DNA from: Streptococcus oralis
GTDB lineage: Bacteria; Bacillota; Bacilli; Lactobacillales; Streptococcaceae
DNA length: 64,000 nucleotides
Assembly: GCF_016127915.1 (NCBI RefSeq)
Contig: NZ_CP066059.1
Coordinates: 1,570,001-1,634,000, forward strand
Direction of reading: 5' to 3'
Positions within the stretch are counted from its first letter, which is position 1. Each line of letters begins with the position of its first letter. The notes beneath the pieces are model-generated. The model saw only the letters and a list, made by a program, of their open reading frames with translations, did no database searches and was not told the origin of the DNA. Both the position numbers and the translations under genes were made by a program. Positions 7,514-16,310 of the stretch are shown here, one piece after another.

Positions 7514-8995
7514 ATGAGAGATTTATTATCGAAAAAAAGTCACAGACAATTAGAATTATTAGAATTACTATTTGAAAACAAACGCTGGTTTCATATTTCA
7601 GAACTAGCAGAATTATTGCACTGTACAGAACGTTCTGTAAAAGATGACTTGTCCCAGGTCAGGTCTTCTTTTCCTGACTTGATATTTCATTCCTCAACAA
7701 ACGGCATCCGTATTATTAATACCGATGATAGTGATATTGAGATGGTCTATCATCATTTTTTTAAGCATTCAACCCATTTTTCAATTTTAGAATTTATCTT
7801 CTTTAATGAAGGATGTGATACTGATAGTATTTGCAAAGAGTTTTATATCAGTTCTTCCTCTCTTTACCGTATCATCCGTCACATTAATAAAATTATTAAG
7901 AAACAATATCGTTTTGAAATTAGCCTCAATCCAGTTCGAATCACTGGAAATGAAATCGATATCCGTTACTTTTTTGCCCAGTATTTTTCAGAGAAATATT
8001 ATTTCCTTGAATGGCCCTTTGAAGATTTTTCTGTAGAACCTTTGTGTAAGCTGTTGGCACTGGTCTATAAAGAAACTACATTTCCTGTCAATTTCGCCAC
8101 TCAACGAATGTTAAAGTTACTCCTCGTAACAAATTTATACCGAATAAAGTTTGGTCATTTCTTGGAAGTTGAGAAAAATTCTTTTAACAATCAATTGTTG
8201 GAATCTTTCATGCAGGCAGAAGAAATCGAAGACATTGTAGCCAGCTTTGATTCTGAATATCATATCTCTCTGAATAAAGAAGTGATAGGTCAACTGTTTG
8301 TATCCTATTTTCAAAAAATGTTTTTCATAGATGAAGAAGTATTTCTCAACCATGCAAAAACAGACAGCTATGTAAAAAAATCGTATCAGTTATTGGGAGA
8401 TTTAGTAGATCAGGTATCAAGAGAGTATAATCTCCAAGTAGACAATAGAGATAATCTGATTTGGCATCTGCATAATACAGCACATCTGCATCGCCAGGAA
8501 TTATCGACAGAGTTTATCTTATTTGATCAAAAAGGCAATACAATCAAAAACTTTCAAAATATTTTCCCTCGATTTGTTTCAGAGGTGAAGGAAGGGATTG
8601 AACATTATCTAGAGGCTTTGGATATGGATCGTAATTCAATGAAGGTCAATCATTTGTCTTATACTTTTATCACTCACAGCAAACACTTAGTGTTAAATCT
8701 TTTACAAAATCAACCTAAATTAAAGGTTTTGGTCATGAGTAATTTTGATCAGTATCATGCAAAATCAGTAGCTGAGACACTTTCTTACTATTGCAGTAAC
8801 AATTTTGAACTGGAGGTTTGGGGTGAATTAGAGTTATCCCTTGATGCTCTAAAAGAATCACCTTACGACATCATTATTTCTAATTTTATTATTCCTCCTA
8901 TTGAAAATAAGAGACTGATCTATTCCAATAATGTCAATACAGTCGCTCTCATCTCCTTGCTTAACGCAATGATGTTTATTCGATTAGACGAGTAA
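7514..8995 (+). CDS. mgaSpn: Mga-family global transcriptional regulator (MgaSpn-like)
   Basis: 493 aa. Two N-terminal winged-helix DNA-binding segments (about residues 8-60, HRQLELLELLFENKRWFHISELAELLHCTERSVKDDL; about 95-150, EGCDTDSICKEFYISSSSLYRIIRHINKII), then PRD-like regions (about 160-370) and a C-terminal EIIB-like region (KLKVLVMSNFDQYHAKSVAETLSYY). This is the Mga/AtxA architecture. Divergent from the GlsB-Asp23 operon, the arrangement of MgaSpn in pneumococcus, where it activates that operon. A terminator follows at 9004-9028. Called mgaSpn by context and length. Confidence 0.88.
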   Translation: MRDLLSKKSHRQLELLELLFENKRWFHISELAELLHCTERSVKDDLSQVRSSFPDLIFHSSTNGIRIINTDDSDIEMVYHHFFKHSTHFSILEFIFFNEGCDTDSICKEFYISSSSLYRIIRHINKIIKKQYRFEISLNPVRITGNEIDIRYFFAQYFSEKYYFLEWPFEDFSVEPLCKLLALVYKETTFPVNFATQRMLKLLLVTNLYRIKFGHFLEVEKNSFNNQLLESFMQAEEIEDIVASFDSEYHISLNKEVIGQLFVSYFQKMFFIDEEVFLNHAKTDSYVKKSYQLLGDLVDQVSREYNLQVDNRDNLIWHLHNTAHLHRQELSTEFILFDQKGNTIKNFQNIFPRFVSEVKEGIEHYLEALDMDRNSMKVNHLSYTFITHSKHLVLNLLQNQPKLKVLVMSNFDQYHAKSVAETLSYYCSNNFELEVWGELELSLDALKESPYDIIISNFIIPPIENKRLIYSNNVNTVALISLLNAMMFIRLDE

Positions 8996-9003
8996 CTAAG
9001 AAT

Positions 9004-9028
9004 AAAAAAACGCTATCTAGCGTTTTTT
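9004..9028 (+). terminator. Terminator of the mga-type gene
   Basis: A7, CGCTA-TC-TAGCG (9011-9022), T6. Compact bidirectional stem just after the stop at 8995. Confidence 0.85.
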
Positions 9029-9180
9029 CTTATAAGAAAAGAATTTCATCTGTATTAGACTCAGAAGATCCTAAAAAACTAAGCAAAAATGTTGAAATAT
9101 AAGTGATTTTTGGAAGATACTTGAGGGGATATTATTTAAAACGGGATAACTAAACTGGTCAAAAAATGATTGAGAAATAG

Positions 9181-9209
9181 TTGCTAAAAAAGCGGTTGCA
9201 TGATACTAT
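9181..9209 (+). promoter_or_regulatory. susR promoter
   Basis: TTGCTA (9181-9186), 17-bp spacer, TACTAT (9204-9209), 21 bp ahead of the susR start. RBS AAAGGAGGTGAG at about 9216. Confidence 0.65.
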
Positions 9210-9230
9210 ATATTAAAAGGAGGTGAGAAT

Positions 9231-10220
9231 ATGGTAGAGCAAAAAAAATCCATTACCATGAAAGATGTTGCTCTAGAAGCGGGAGTTAGCGTTGGGACTG
9301 TTTCACGTGTGATCAACAAAGAAAAAGGCATCAAAGAAGTAACCTTGAAAAAAGTGGAACAGGCGATTAAAACCTTGAATTATATTCCGGATTACTACGC
9401 AAGAGGAATGAAAAAAAATCGAACGGATACGATAGCTCTAATCGTACCAAGCATCTGGCATCCATTTTTTTCTGAATTTGCCATGCATGTGGAAAATGAA
9501 GTGTATAAGAGAAATAATAAATTGCTCTTATGTTCGATAAATGGAACCAACCGAGAACAAGACTATCTGGAAATGTTGCGTCATAATAAGGTTGATGGAG
9601 TTGTTGCCATTACCTATAGTCCAATTGAGAACTACCTAACTTCAGGAATTCCCTTTGTTAGTATTGACCGTACCTACTCGGATCTTGACATCCCGTGTGT
9701 ATCCTCTGATAATGATGCAGGTGGACGAGAAGCCGCGAGGCAACTCATTAAAAAAGGGTGTCAGCATTTGGCTTTTGTAGGTGGGCACAATACAACCATT
9801 AATGAAACGAAACGACGTAGGATTTCATTTGAGAAGTATGTCCAAGAAAATAATATACCTTTTAGTATCTTTGACCTAGATGAGACCGTTTCTGATTACC
9901 ACGAAAAGTTAGAGCAATTTTTAGTGGAGAATCCTTCCATAGATGGAATTTTTACCATTAATGATTTCGCTGCTTTAGATGTTATTGAAATATTAGAGAC
10001 AAATGGTAAACAAATCCCTGATGATGTTCAAATTATTGGGTATGATGGAATAAAAATGGCTGGAGATAGAAATTTTCTACTTTCAACAATTAAACAACCT
10101 TTGGAAGAAATGGCAAAAGAAGCTGTTCGTATTTTGTTTGATATTCTTGATGGAAAGACTGTTAATTTACAGACAATCTTACCAGTAGCATTTATTAAAG
10201 GAAAAACAACAAAAAAATAA
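9231..10220 (+). CDS. susR: LacI-family sucrose regulator SusR
   Basis: 329 aa, LacI/GalR length. HTH at residues 8-55 (TMKDVALEAGVSVGTVSRVINKEKG with the hinge LNYIPDYYARGMKK), then a periplasmic-binding-like sugar domain (TIALIVPSIWHPFFSEF...; IDGIFTINDFAALDVIEIL; DDVQIIGYDG). It sits directly upstream of the susT1-T2-X-H genes on the same strand, and two perfect LacI-type palindromes lie between it and susT1, so it is the probable local repressor, relieved by a sucrose or fructooligosaccharide signal. Gene identity follows the pneumococcal sus locus order. Confidence 0.88.
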   Translation: MVEQKKSITMKDVALEAGVSVGTVSRVINKEKGIKEVTLKKVEQAIKTLNYIPDYYARGMKKNRTDTIALIVPSIWHPFFSEFAMHVENEVYKRNNKLLLCSINGTNREQDYLEMLRHNKVDGVVAITYSPIENYLTSGIPFVSIDRTYSDLDIPCVSSDNDAGGREAARQLIKKGCQHLAFVGGHNTTINETKRRRISFEKYVQENNIPFSIFDLDETVSDYHEKLEQFLVENPSIDGIFTINDFAALDVIEILETNGKQIPDDVQIIGYDGIKMAGDRNFLLSTIKQPLEEMAKEAVRILFDILDGKTVNLQTILPVAFIKGKTTKK

Positions 10221-10229
10221 AAGTAAGTC

Positions 10230-10258
10230 TTGACAGAAAACGCTATCAATGTTAAAAT
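10230..10258 (+). promoter_or_regulatory. sus operon promoter with overlapping cre site
   Basis: TTGACA (10230-10235), 17 bp, TAAAAT (10253-10258). AGAAAACGCTATCA (10235-10248) fits the CcpA cre consensus TGWAANCGNTNWCA except at the first base and lies inside the spacer, so glucose repression by blocking polymerase is expected. Confidence 0.75.
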
Positions 10259-10295
10259 GAAGTCAAATAAAAGAGATTTATTTTTTAAAACAAAA

Positions 10296-10309
10296 TTGAA
10301 ACGTTTCAA
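10296..10309. promoter_or_regulatory. SusR-type operator 1
   Basis: TTGAAACGTTTCAA, a perfect 14-bp LacI-family palindrome, embedded in AAACAAAATTGAAACG..., which recurs at operator 2. Lies about 38 bp downstream of the -10. Confidence 0.75.
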
Positions 10310-10321
10310 ATAATGATTAGA

Positions 10322-10342
10322 GAGCGCCGTGCGCTATCTTTT
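10322..10342 (+). promoter_or_regulatory. Hairpin between the two sus operators
   Basis: AGAGAGCGC-CGT-GCGCTATCT, a 9-bp stem with one mismatch, then TTTTCT. It is terminator-like but short in U, and could be a leader attenuator or simply shape the 5' UTR. Confidence 0.4.
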
Positions 10343-10353
10343 CTGAAACAAAA

Positions 10354-10367
10354 TTGAAACGTTTCAA
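10354..10367. promoter_or_regulatory. SusR-type operator 2
   Basis: Second TTGAAACGTTTCAA, 58 bp (start to start) from operator 1 and ending three bases before the susT1 Shine-Dalgarno (GGAGG). Confidence 0.75.
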
Positions 10368-10380
10368 AAAGGAGGTTGCT

Positions 10381-11298
10381 ATGAATAGCAAAGCGAAGCA
10401 AGTTTCTCTTTGGGAACGAATCAAGAAACAGAAACTCTTGTTATTGATGACCGTCCCCGGTTTAGTTTTGACATTTATCTTCAAGTACATTCCTATGTAT
10501 GGTGTTTTGATAGCCTTTAAAGATTATAATCCCCTAAAAGGAATTATGGGAAGTGACTGGGTAGGATTTTCTGAGTTTACAAAATTTTTGTCTTCACCCA
10601 ACTTTGGAATCTTGTTGGCTAATACTCTTAAATTGAGTGTTTATGGCTTGTTGCTTGGTTTTTTACCACCAATTATACTTGCGATTATGCTCAATCAGCT
10701 CTTGAGTGAAAAAGTTAAGAAACGGATTCAGCTTATTCTATATGCTCCAAACTTTATTTCTGTAGTTGTTATTGTCGGAATGATTTTCCTCTTCTTTTCA
10801 GTTGGAGGACCAATCAATAGCTTTCTTTCTATGTTTGGTATCAAAGCGGATTTTCTAACGGATCCAGACTTCTTCCGTCCGCTCTATATCTTTAGTGGTA
10901 TCTGGCAAGGAATGGGTTGGGCTTCGACACTCTATACAGCGACCTTGGTGAACGTCGATCCTGCCTTGGTAGAAGCCGCTAGACTTGATGGTGCTAATAT
11001 TTTCCAACGAATCTGGCATATTGACCTTCCTGCTTTGAAGCCAATCATGGTTATCCAGTTTATCTTGGCGGCAGGTGGCATTATGAATGTCGGTTATGAG
11101 AAGGCCTTCTTGATGCAAACATCTCTAAACCTTCCAACATCTGAAATTATCTCAACCTATGTCTATAAAGTTGGTCTTGTGTCGGGAGATTATTCTTACT
11201 CAACAGCTGTCGGTTTGTTTAATGCAGTGATTAATGTGGTCTTGCTAGTCGCTGTTAACCAAATCGTTAAACGTATGAATAATGGTGAAGGAATTTAA
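10381..11298 (+). CDS. susT1: Sucrose/oligosaccharide ABC transporter permease SusT1
   Basis: 305 aa; start at ATG 10381 after AAGGAGGTTGCT (the frame extends to a TTG at 10354, but that lies in the operator). MalF/LplB-type permease with six hydrophobic helices. The EAA loop that docks the ATPase is EAARLDGANIFQRIWHIDLPALKPI (about residues 199-223). No ATPase gene lies in the locus, so it probably uses a shared multi-sugar ATPase such as MsmK (family knowledge). The next gene starts 10 bp downstream. Confidence 0.9.
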   Translation: MNSKAKQVSLWERIKKQKLLLLMTVPGLVLTFIFKYIPMYGVLIAFKDYNPLKGIMGSDWVGFSEFTKFLSSPNFGILLANTLKLSVYGLLLGFLPPIILAIMLNQLLSEKVKKRIQLILYAPNFISVVVIVGMIFLFFSVGGPINSFLSMFGIKADFLTDPDFFRPLYIFSGIWQGMGWASTLYTATLVNVDPALVEAARLDGANIFQRIWHIDLPALKPIMVIQFILAAGGIMNVGYEKAFLMQTSLNLPTSEIISTYVYKVGLVSGDYSYSTAVGLFNAVINVVLLVAVNQIVKRMNNGEGI

Positions 11299-11308
11299 GG
11301 AGGAAAAC

Positions 11309-12199
11309 ATGAAAAATTCGATCATGGATACAAAATTTGATAGACGTATCTTGCTCTTAAACAAAATCATTATTGTCTTTATCGTTTTGATTACCTTGCT
11401 TCCTTTACTTTATATCGTAGTGGCATCCTTTATGGATCCGAAAGTTTTGGTTAGTAGGGGGATTAGTTTTAATCCAGCGGACTGGACAGTAGAAGGGTAT
11501 CAGCGTGTATTTAGTGACCAATCCATTCTAAAAGGCTTTATTAACTCATTGCTCTATTCTTTTGGCTTTGCAACGTTGACAGTCTTACTATCGGTATTCA
11601 CTGCCTATCCTTTATCTAAAAAAGATTTAGTAGGGCGTCGTTGGATTAACTATTTCCTTATTGTGACCATGTTCTTTGGTGGAGGTTTGGTTCCAACTTA
11701 CTTATTGGTAAAAGATTTGGGCATGCTCAACACCCCGTGGGCTATTATCGTACCAGGTGCAATCAATGTTTGGAATATTATTCTTGCTAGAGCTTATTTC
11801 CAAGGATTGCCTGAAGAATTGGTTGAAGCTGCGGTCATTGATGGAGCAAATGATTTACAGATATTCTTTAAAATCATGCTTCCTCTTGCAAAACCAATTA
11901 TGTTCGTTCTCTTTCTTTACGCTTTTGTTGGTCAGTGGAACTCATACTTTGATGCAATGATTTATATCAAGGATCCAAACTTGGAACCATTGCAACTGGT
12001 TCTTCGTAAAATTCTCATTCAAAGCCAACCAGGTCAGGACATGATTGGAGCGCAGGCAGCCATGAATGAAATGAAACGCTTGGCTGAATTGATCAAATAT
12101 GCAACCATTGTCATTTCAAGCTTACCATTGATCGTTATGTATCCATTCTTCCAAAAATACTTTGATAAAGGAATTATGGCTGGTTCACTTAAAGGTTAA
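11309..12199 (+). CDS. susT2: Sucrose/oligosaccharide ABC transporter permease SusT2
   Basis: 296 aa; ATG 11309 after AAGGAGGAAAAC (an in-frame GTG at 11282 overlaps susT1 and lacks an RBS). MalG/YtcP-type permease with the EAA loop EAAVIDGANDLQIFFKIMLPLAKPI. The C-terminus (FFQKYFDKGIMAGSLKG) matches the family. It forms the membrane channel with SusT1 and takes substrate from the lipoprotein SusX encoded 29 bp downstream. Confidence 0.9.
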   Translation: MKNSIMDTKFDRRILLLNKIIIVFIVLITLLPLLYIVVASFMDPKVLVSRGISFNPADWTVEGYQRVFSDQSILKGFINSLLYSFGFATLTVLLSVFTAYPLSKKDLVGRRWINYFLIVTMFFGGGLVPTYLLVKDLGMLNTPWAIIVPGAINVWNIILARAYFQGLPEELVEAAVIDGANDLQIFFKIMLPLAKPIMFVLFLYAFVGQWNSYFDAMIYIKDPNLEPLQLVLRKILIQSQPGQDMIGAQAAMNEMKRLAELIKYATIVISSLPLIVMYPFFQKYFDKGIMAGSLKG

Positions 12200-12228
12200 T
12201 AAAATAGAAAAAAATAAGGAGTTTTATC

Positions 12229-13845
12229 ATGAAATTCAAAACATTCTCAAAATCAGCAGTTTTGTTGACAGCTAGTTTAGCGGTGCTTGCAGCCTGTGGC
12301 TCTAAAAATACAGCTTCTAGTCCAGATTATAAGTTGGAGGGCGTAACATTCCCACTTCAAGAAACAAAAACCTTGAAATTTATGACTGCTAGCTCACCAC
12401 TAGCTCCTAAAGACCCAAATGAAAAGCTGATTTTGCAACGTTTAGAGAAGGAAACAGGGGTTCATATTGAGTGGACCAACTACCAATCAGATTTTGCAGA
12501 AAAGAGAAACCTGGATATTTCTAGTGGTGATTTGCCAGACGCTATCCACAATGACGGTGCTTCAGATGTGGACTTGATGAACTGGGCTAAGAAAGGGGTT
12601 ATCATTCCAGTTGAAGATTTAATTGAAAAATACATGCCAAATCTAAAAAAAATTATGGATGAAAATCCAGAATATAAGGCATTGATGACAGCACCTGATG
12701 GACATATCTATTCATTCCCATGGATTGAAGAACTTGGATCTGGCAAAGAGTCTATCCACAGTGTTAACGATATGGCCTGGATTAACAAAGATTGGCTTAA
12801 AAAACTTGGGCTTGAAATGCCAAAAACTACTGATGAACTTATCAAAGTCTTAGAAGCGTTTAAAACGCAAGATCCAAACGGGAACGGTGAAGCAGACGAA
12901 ATTCCATTTACTTTTATCAGTGGAAACGGAAATGAAGACTTTAAATTCCTCTTTGGAGCCTTTGGTGTCGGGGATAACGATGATCATATCGTAGTTGGAA
13001 ATGATGGGAAAGTTGACTTTACAGCAGATAACGATGACTATAAAGAAGGTGTGAAATTCATCCGTCAATTGCAAGAAAAAGGCTTGATTGATAAGGAAGC
13101 TTTTGAACACGATTGGAATGGTTATATTGCTAAAGGTCATGATCAAAAATACGGTGTTTATTTCACGTGGGACAAGAACAATGTCACAGGAAGCAATGAT
13201 AGCTATGATGTTTTACCTGTCCTTGCTGGTCCAAGTGGTCAAAAACATGTAGCTCGTACAAATGGTATGGGATTTGCGCGTGATAAGATGGTCATCACTA
13301 GTGTCAACAAAAACCTTGAATTGACAGCTAAATGGATTGATGCCCAATACGCACCTCTTCAATCTGTTCAAAACAACTGGGGAACTTATGGAGATGACAA
13401 GCAACAAAATATCTTTGAATTTGACCAAGCAACTAACAGCCTCAAACATTTGCCACTAAACGGAACTGCACCAGCAGAACTTCGTCAAAAAACTGAAGTT
13501 GGTGGGCCGCTTGCTATCTTGGACTCTTACTATGGTAAAGTGACAACTATGCCAGATGATGCCAAATGGCGTTTAGATCTCATCAAACAATACTATGTGC
13601 CTTACATGAGTAATGATAATAACTATCCGAGAGCCTTCATGACTCAGGAAGATTTGGACAAGATTGCCCACATCGAGGCAGATATGAATGATTATATCTA
13701 CCGTAAACGAGCTGAATGGATTGTCAATGGCAATATTGATACTGAGTGGGAAGACTATAAGAAAGAACTTGAAAAATACGGACTTTCAGACTACCTCACT
13801 ATCAAGCAAAAATACTATGATCAATATCAAGCAAATAAGAACTAG
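12229..13845 (+). CDS. susX: Sucrose/oligosaccharide-binding lipoprotein SusX
   Basis: 538 aa, large extracellular solute-binding protein. Lipoprotein signal peptide with lipobox LAAC (Cys at about residue 23) after KTFSKSAVLLTASLAVLA. The long YtcQ/LplA-like binding domain includes KDPNGNGEADEIPFTF, a calcium-loop-like stretch common to these proteins, and NGMGFARDKMVI. Anchored outside the membrane, it delivers sugar to SusT1/T2. Followed by susH 9 bp later, so import and hydrolysis are co-expressed. Confidence 0.9.
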   Translation: MKFKTFSKSAVLLTASLAVLAACGSKNTASSPDYKLEGVTFPLQETKTLKFMTASSPLAPKDPNEKLILQRLEKETGVHIEWTNYQSDFAEKRNLDISSGDLPDAIHNDGASDVDLMNWAKKGVIIPVEDLIEKYMPNLKKIMDENPEYKALMTAPDGHIYSFPWIEELGSGKESIHSVNDMAWINKDWLKKLGLEMPKTTDELIKVLEAFKTQDPNGNGEADEIPFTFISGNGNEDFKFLFGAFGVGDNDDHIVVGNDGKVDFTADNDDYKEGVKFIRQLQEKGLIDKEAFEHDWNGYIAKGHDQKYGVYFTWDKNNVTGSNDSYDVLPVLAGPSGQKHVARTNGMGFARDKMVITSVNKNLELTAKWIDAQYAPLQSVQNNWGTYGDDKQQNIFEFDQATNSLKHLPLNGTAPAELRQKTEVGGPLAILDSYYGKVTTMPDDAKWRLDLIKQYYVPYMSNDNNYPRAFMTQEDLDKIAHIEADMNDYIYRKRAEWIVNGNIDTEWEDYKKELEKYGLSDYLTIKQKYYDQYQANKN

Positions 13846-13854
13846 AGGTTGATT

Positions 13855-15168
13855 ATGGTTGATAGAACATTTACAGTAGAAAAAGCCAATCGTTTTATAG
13901 CAGAAAATAAACATCTTGTTAATCATCAATTTAAGCCAGAAGAACATTTTTCAGCTGAGATTGGCTGGATCAATGATCCAAATGGATTTGTCTATTTTCG
14001 TGGAGAGTACCATCTCTTTTATCAGTTCTATCCTTATGATAGTGTCTGGGGACCAATGCACTGGGGTCATGCTAAAAGTAAGGACTTGGTGACTTGGGAG
14101 CACTTGCCGGTGGCACTTGCTCCTGACCAAGACTACGATCGCAATGGTTGCTTCTCAGGATCAGCTATCGTCAAAGACGATCGCCTCTGGCTCATGTATA
14201 CTGGACACATCGAAGAAGAAACCGGTGTCCGTCAAGTGCAAAATATGGCATTTTCAGACGACGGGATTCACTTTGAAAAGATTTCCCAAAATCCAGTTGC
14301 AACAGGAGCAGATTTGCCAGACGAGTTGATTGCGGCTGATTTCCGTGATCCAAAACTCTTTGAAAAAGATGGTCGCTATTACTCCGTAGTAGCTGCCAAA
14401 CACAAGGATAATGTGGGCTGTGTCGTTCTACTAGGGTCCGATAACCTAGTAGAATGGCAGTTCGAATCCATCTTTTTAAAAGGGGTAGAACACCAAGGCT
14501 TTATGTGGGAATGTCCAGACTACTTTGAGTTAGATGGAAAAGACTGCATCATTATGTCACCAATGCGCTATCAACGTGAGGGAGATTCTTACCACAATAT
14601 CAATTCTTCTGTTTTGGTTACAGGTAAGGTAGACTGGGCAGCTAAACAGTTCATTCCTGAAACAGTAGACGAAATCGACCATGGCCAAGATTTCTATGCA
14701 CCACAGACATTAGAGGATGACCAAAATCGTCGTATCATGATTGCCTGGATGCAGATGTGGGGACGTACACTTCCAAATCATAATCAGGGTCACAAGTGGG
14801 CTGGTGTCATGACTCTACCTAGAATCCTCCGATTGGAAGATGGTAAACTCAGACAATTCCCTATAAAAAAAGGAAAAAGAATCCAAATTGACAACGATTG
14901 TCGTTACCACTTAGGAAATGATACAGATTATCTTGAATTTGGCTATGATAGTAAAACAAAACAAGTTTACCTTGATCGAAGCCATCTAGCCCAAAAGATT
15001 CTGGGTGAAGAATTGGATACCAGTAGACGGTATGTAAATATTGAAGCTAAAGAATTGGAAGTTATTCTAGATAAAAATTCCATCGAGGTTTTTGTCAATC
15101 AAGGCGAAGCAAGCTTGACTGCAACTTATTACTTAACAGTGCCAGCTGAGTTATTACGAATCAATTAA
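13855..15168 (+). CDS. susH: GH32 sucrose(-6-phosphate) hydrolase SusH
   Basis: 437 aa; ATG 13855 (TTG 13849 is in frame but the RBS TAGAGG suits the ATG). GH32 signatures in order: WINDPNG with the nucleophile Asp (about residue 40), WGHAKSKDLVTWEHLP, FSGSAIV, FRDPKLF (transition-state Asp), and MWECPDYF with the acid/base Glu. Cytosolic (no signal peptide). It hydrolyses sucrose or short fructosides taken up by SusT/X. Last gene of the sus operon; a BOX element begins within 10 bp of the stop. Confidence 0.92.
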   Translation: MVDRTFTVEKANRFIAENKHLVNHQFKPEEHFSAEIGWINDPNGFVYFRGEYHLFYQFYPYDSVWGPMHWGHAKSKDLVTWEHLPVALAPDQDYDRNGCFSGSAIVKDDRLWLMYTGHIEEETGVRQVQNMAFSDDGIHFEKISQNPVATGADLPDELIAADFRDPKLFEKDGRYYSVVAAKHKDNVGCVVLLGSDNLVEWQFESIFLKGVEHQGFMWECPDYFELDGKDCIIMSPMRYQREGDSYHNINSSVLVTGKVDWAAKQFIPETVDEIDHGQDFYAPQTLEDDQNRRIMIAWMQMWGRTLPNHNQGHKWAGVMTLPRILRLEDGKLRQFPIKKGKRIQIDNDCRYHLGNDTDYLEFGYDSKTKQVYLDRSHLAQKILGEELDTSRRYVNIEAKELEVILDKNSIEVFVNQGEASLTATYYLTVPAELLRIN

Positions 15169-15174
15169 AAATTA

Positions 15175-15371
15175 ATACTCTTCGAAAATCTCTTCAAACC
15201 ACGTCAGCGTCGCCTTGCCGTATATATAGGTAACTGACTTCATCAGTCTTATCCACAACCTCAAAACAGTGTTTTGAGCTGACTTCGTCAGTTCTATCTA
15301 CAACCTCAAAGCAGTGCTTTGAGCAGCCTACGGCTAGCTTCCTAGTTTGCTCTTTGATTTTCATTGAGTAT
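15175..15371 (-). repeat. BOX element (boxA-boxB-boxB-boxC, minus orientation)
   Basis: Reading left to right it begins ATACTCTTCGAAAATC (complement of boxC) and ends TTTCATTGAGTAT (complement of boxA). Two boxB modules, each with CTGACTTC(G/A)TCAGT and ACAACCTCAAA, lie between them. BOX elements are non-autonomous repeats of pneumococcus and close relatives. A 70-residue frame inside it is repeat-derived. Confidence 0.93.
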
Positions 15372-15390
15372 AAGTTATTTCTCCTAAAGA

Positions 15391-15428
15391 AAAAGTTCTC
15401 TTTCAAGCAAAATGGAAAGAGAACTTTT
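15391..15428. terminator. Bidirectional terminator between susH/BOX and the SDR gene
   Basis: 14-bp perfect stem AAAAGTTCTCTTTC (15391-15404) / GAAAGAGAACTTTT (15415-15428) with a 10-nt loop; T-rich on both sides. It separates the plus-strand sus operon from the convergent minus-strand cassette. Confidence 0.85.
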
Positions 15429-15430
15429 TT

Positions 15431-16309
15431 CTAGTTTAGCTGAGAATGTTTCAGTTTAAACATCTCAATTTTATCATTGCAGTAAGCGATTAATTTTTGA
15501 GCTTTTTCAAAATCATATCCTTTTTCAGATACTGCCTTCACTATCTTCTCATCAAAATAGGAGCCAGTTAAACCAGTGATTTCTTCTGATAAGGTGAGGT
15601 AATAGCCTGTTTCAATCCCCTCATCCAGATCTTTTGAAAGAGACTTCATCAATCGTCCGAAGAGAGACTTTTTCGTCTTTTCATCACTGGAATCATTCCC
15701 CAAGTTAGTTGAAATCAAGCCAGGATGGTAGGAATTTATGGTGATGGTTGAACCTATTAAAAAGAACTCTCTAGCCAGATAGCGTGTCATCCAAATAGTG
15801 TAGAGCTTAGAATTATTGTAGGCTAAACCAGGATTGTAGTTCTTCTCAAATCCAAAGTCCAAATCCTTGACCTTGGCAAAACGATGCATATAGGAGGAAG
15901 TATTGATGACACGGCCATCAGGCGAATTTTCTAACAAGGGACTTAACTCAGTTGTTAAAACATAGGGAACGAGAACCGATAACATAAAGGTTCGTTCGAT
16001 GTTTTCAGTACTCGTTTTTCGCTCTTTCCCGGCATATAGTCCTGCGTTGTTAAACAAGACATCGATACTTTCAAAATCTCGCTTGATTTCCTCCACAAAT
16101 CGATAAACGTCCTCTAATTTTGAAAAATCTGCCAAGTAGCTAGACACTCGGCCTCTCAAGGACACTGCACGAACCTCTTGAGTGGCCAATTCCAGTTTTT
16201 GAGGATTGCGACCATGGAGGATGACATGATGGCCTTCACTGGCCAGTTTTTTTGCTAAATGCTTACCGATACCGTCAGTAGCACCTGTTATTAGAATTGT
16301 TTTGACCAT
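15431..16309 (-). CDS. Short-chain dehydrogenase/reductase
   Basis: 292 aa SDR. NAD(P) motif TGATDGIGKHLA at residues 8-19, HGRNPQKLE (NADPH preference suggested by the Arg), LFNNAGLY, the catalytic Ser in NTSSYMH and the active-site YNNSK. The extended C-terminus resembles the retinol-dehydrogenase-like/WWOX subgroup. Last gene of an Rrf2-controlled minus-strand cassette; the start at 16309 has GGAGGATTAAT before it and is 1 bp from the preceding hydrolase stop. Substrate unknown. Confidence 0.88.
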   Translation of the reverse strand: MVKTILITGATDGIGKHLAKKLASEGHHVILHGRNPQKLELATQEVRAVSLRGRVSSYLADFSKLEDVYRFVEEIKRDFESIDVLFNNAGLYAGKERKTSTENIERTFMLSVLVPYVLTTELSPLLENSPDGRVINTSSYMHRFAKVKDLDFGFEKNYNPGLAYNNSKLYTIWMTRYLAREFFLIGSTITINSYHPGLISTNLGNDSSDEKTKKSLFGRLMKSLSKDLDEGIETGYYLTLSEEITGLTGSYFDEKIVKAVSEKGYDFEKAQKLIAYCNDKIEMFKLKHSQLN

Positions 16310-16310
16310 A

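Noticed and set aside
10354-10380. TTG start giving a 9-residue extension of susT1
   Set aside because: Lies in the SusR operator; GGAGG is placed for the ATG at 10381.
15194-15406. 70-codon minus-strand frame with a doubled VSSKHCFEVVD peptide
   Set aside because: It is translation of the two boxB units of the BOX element; no RBS and no family.
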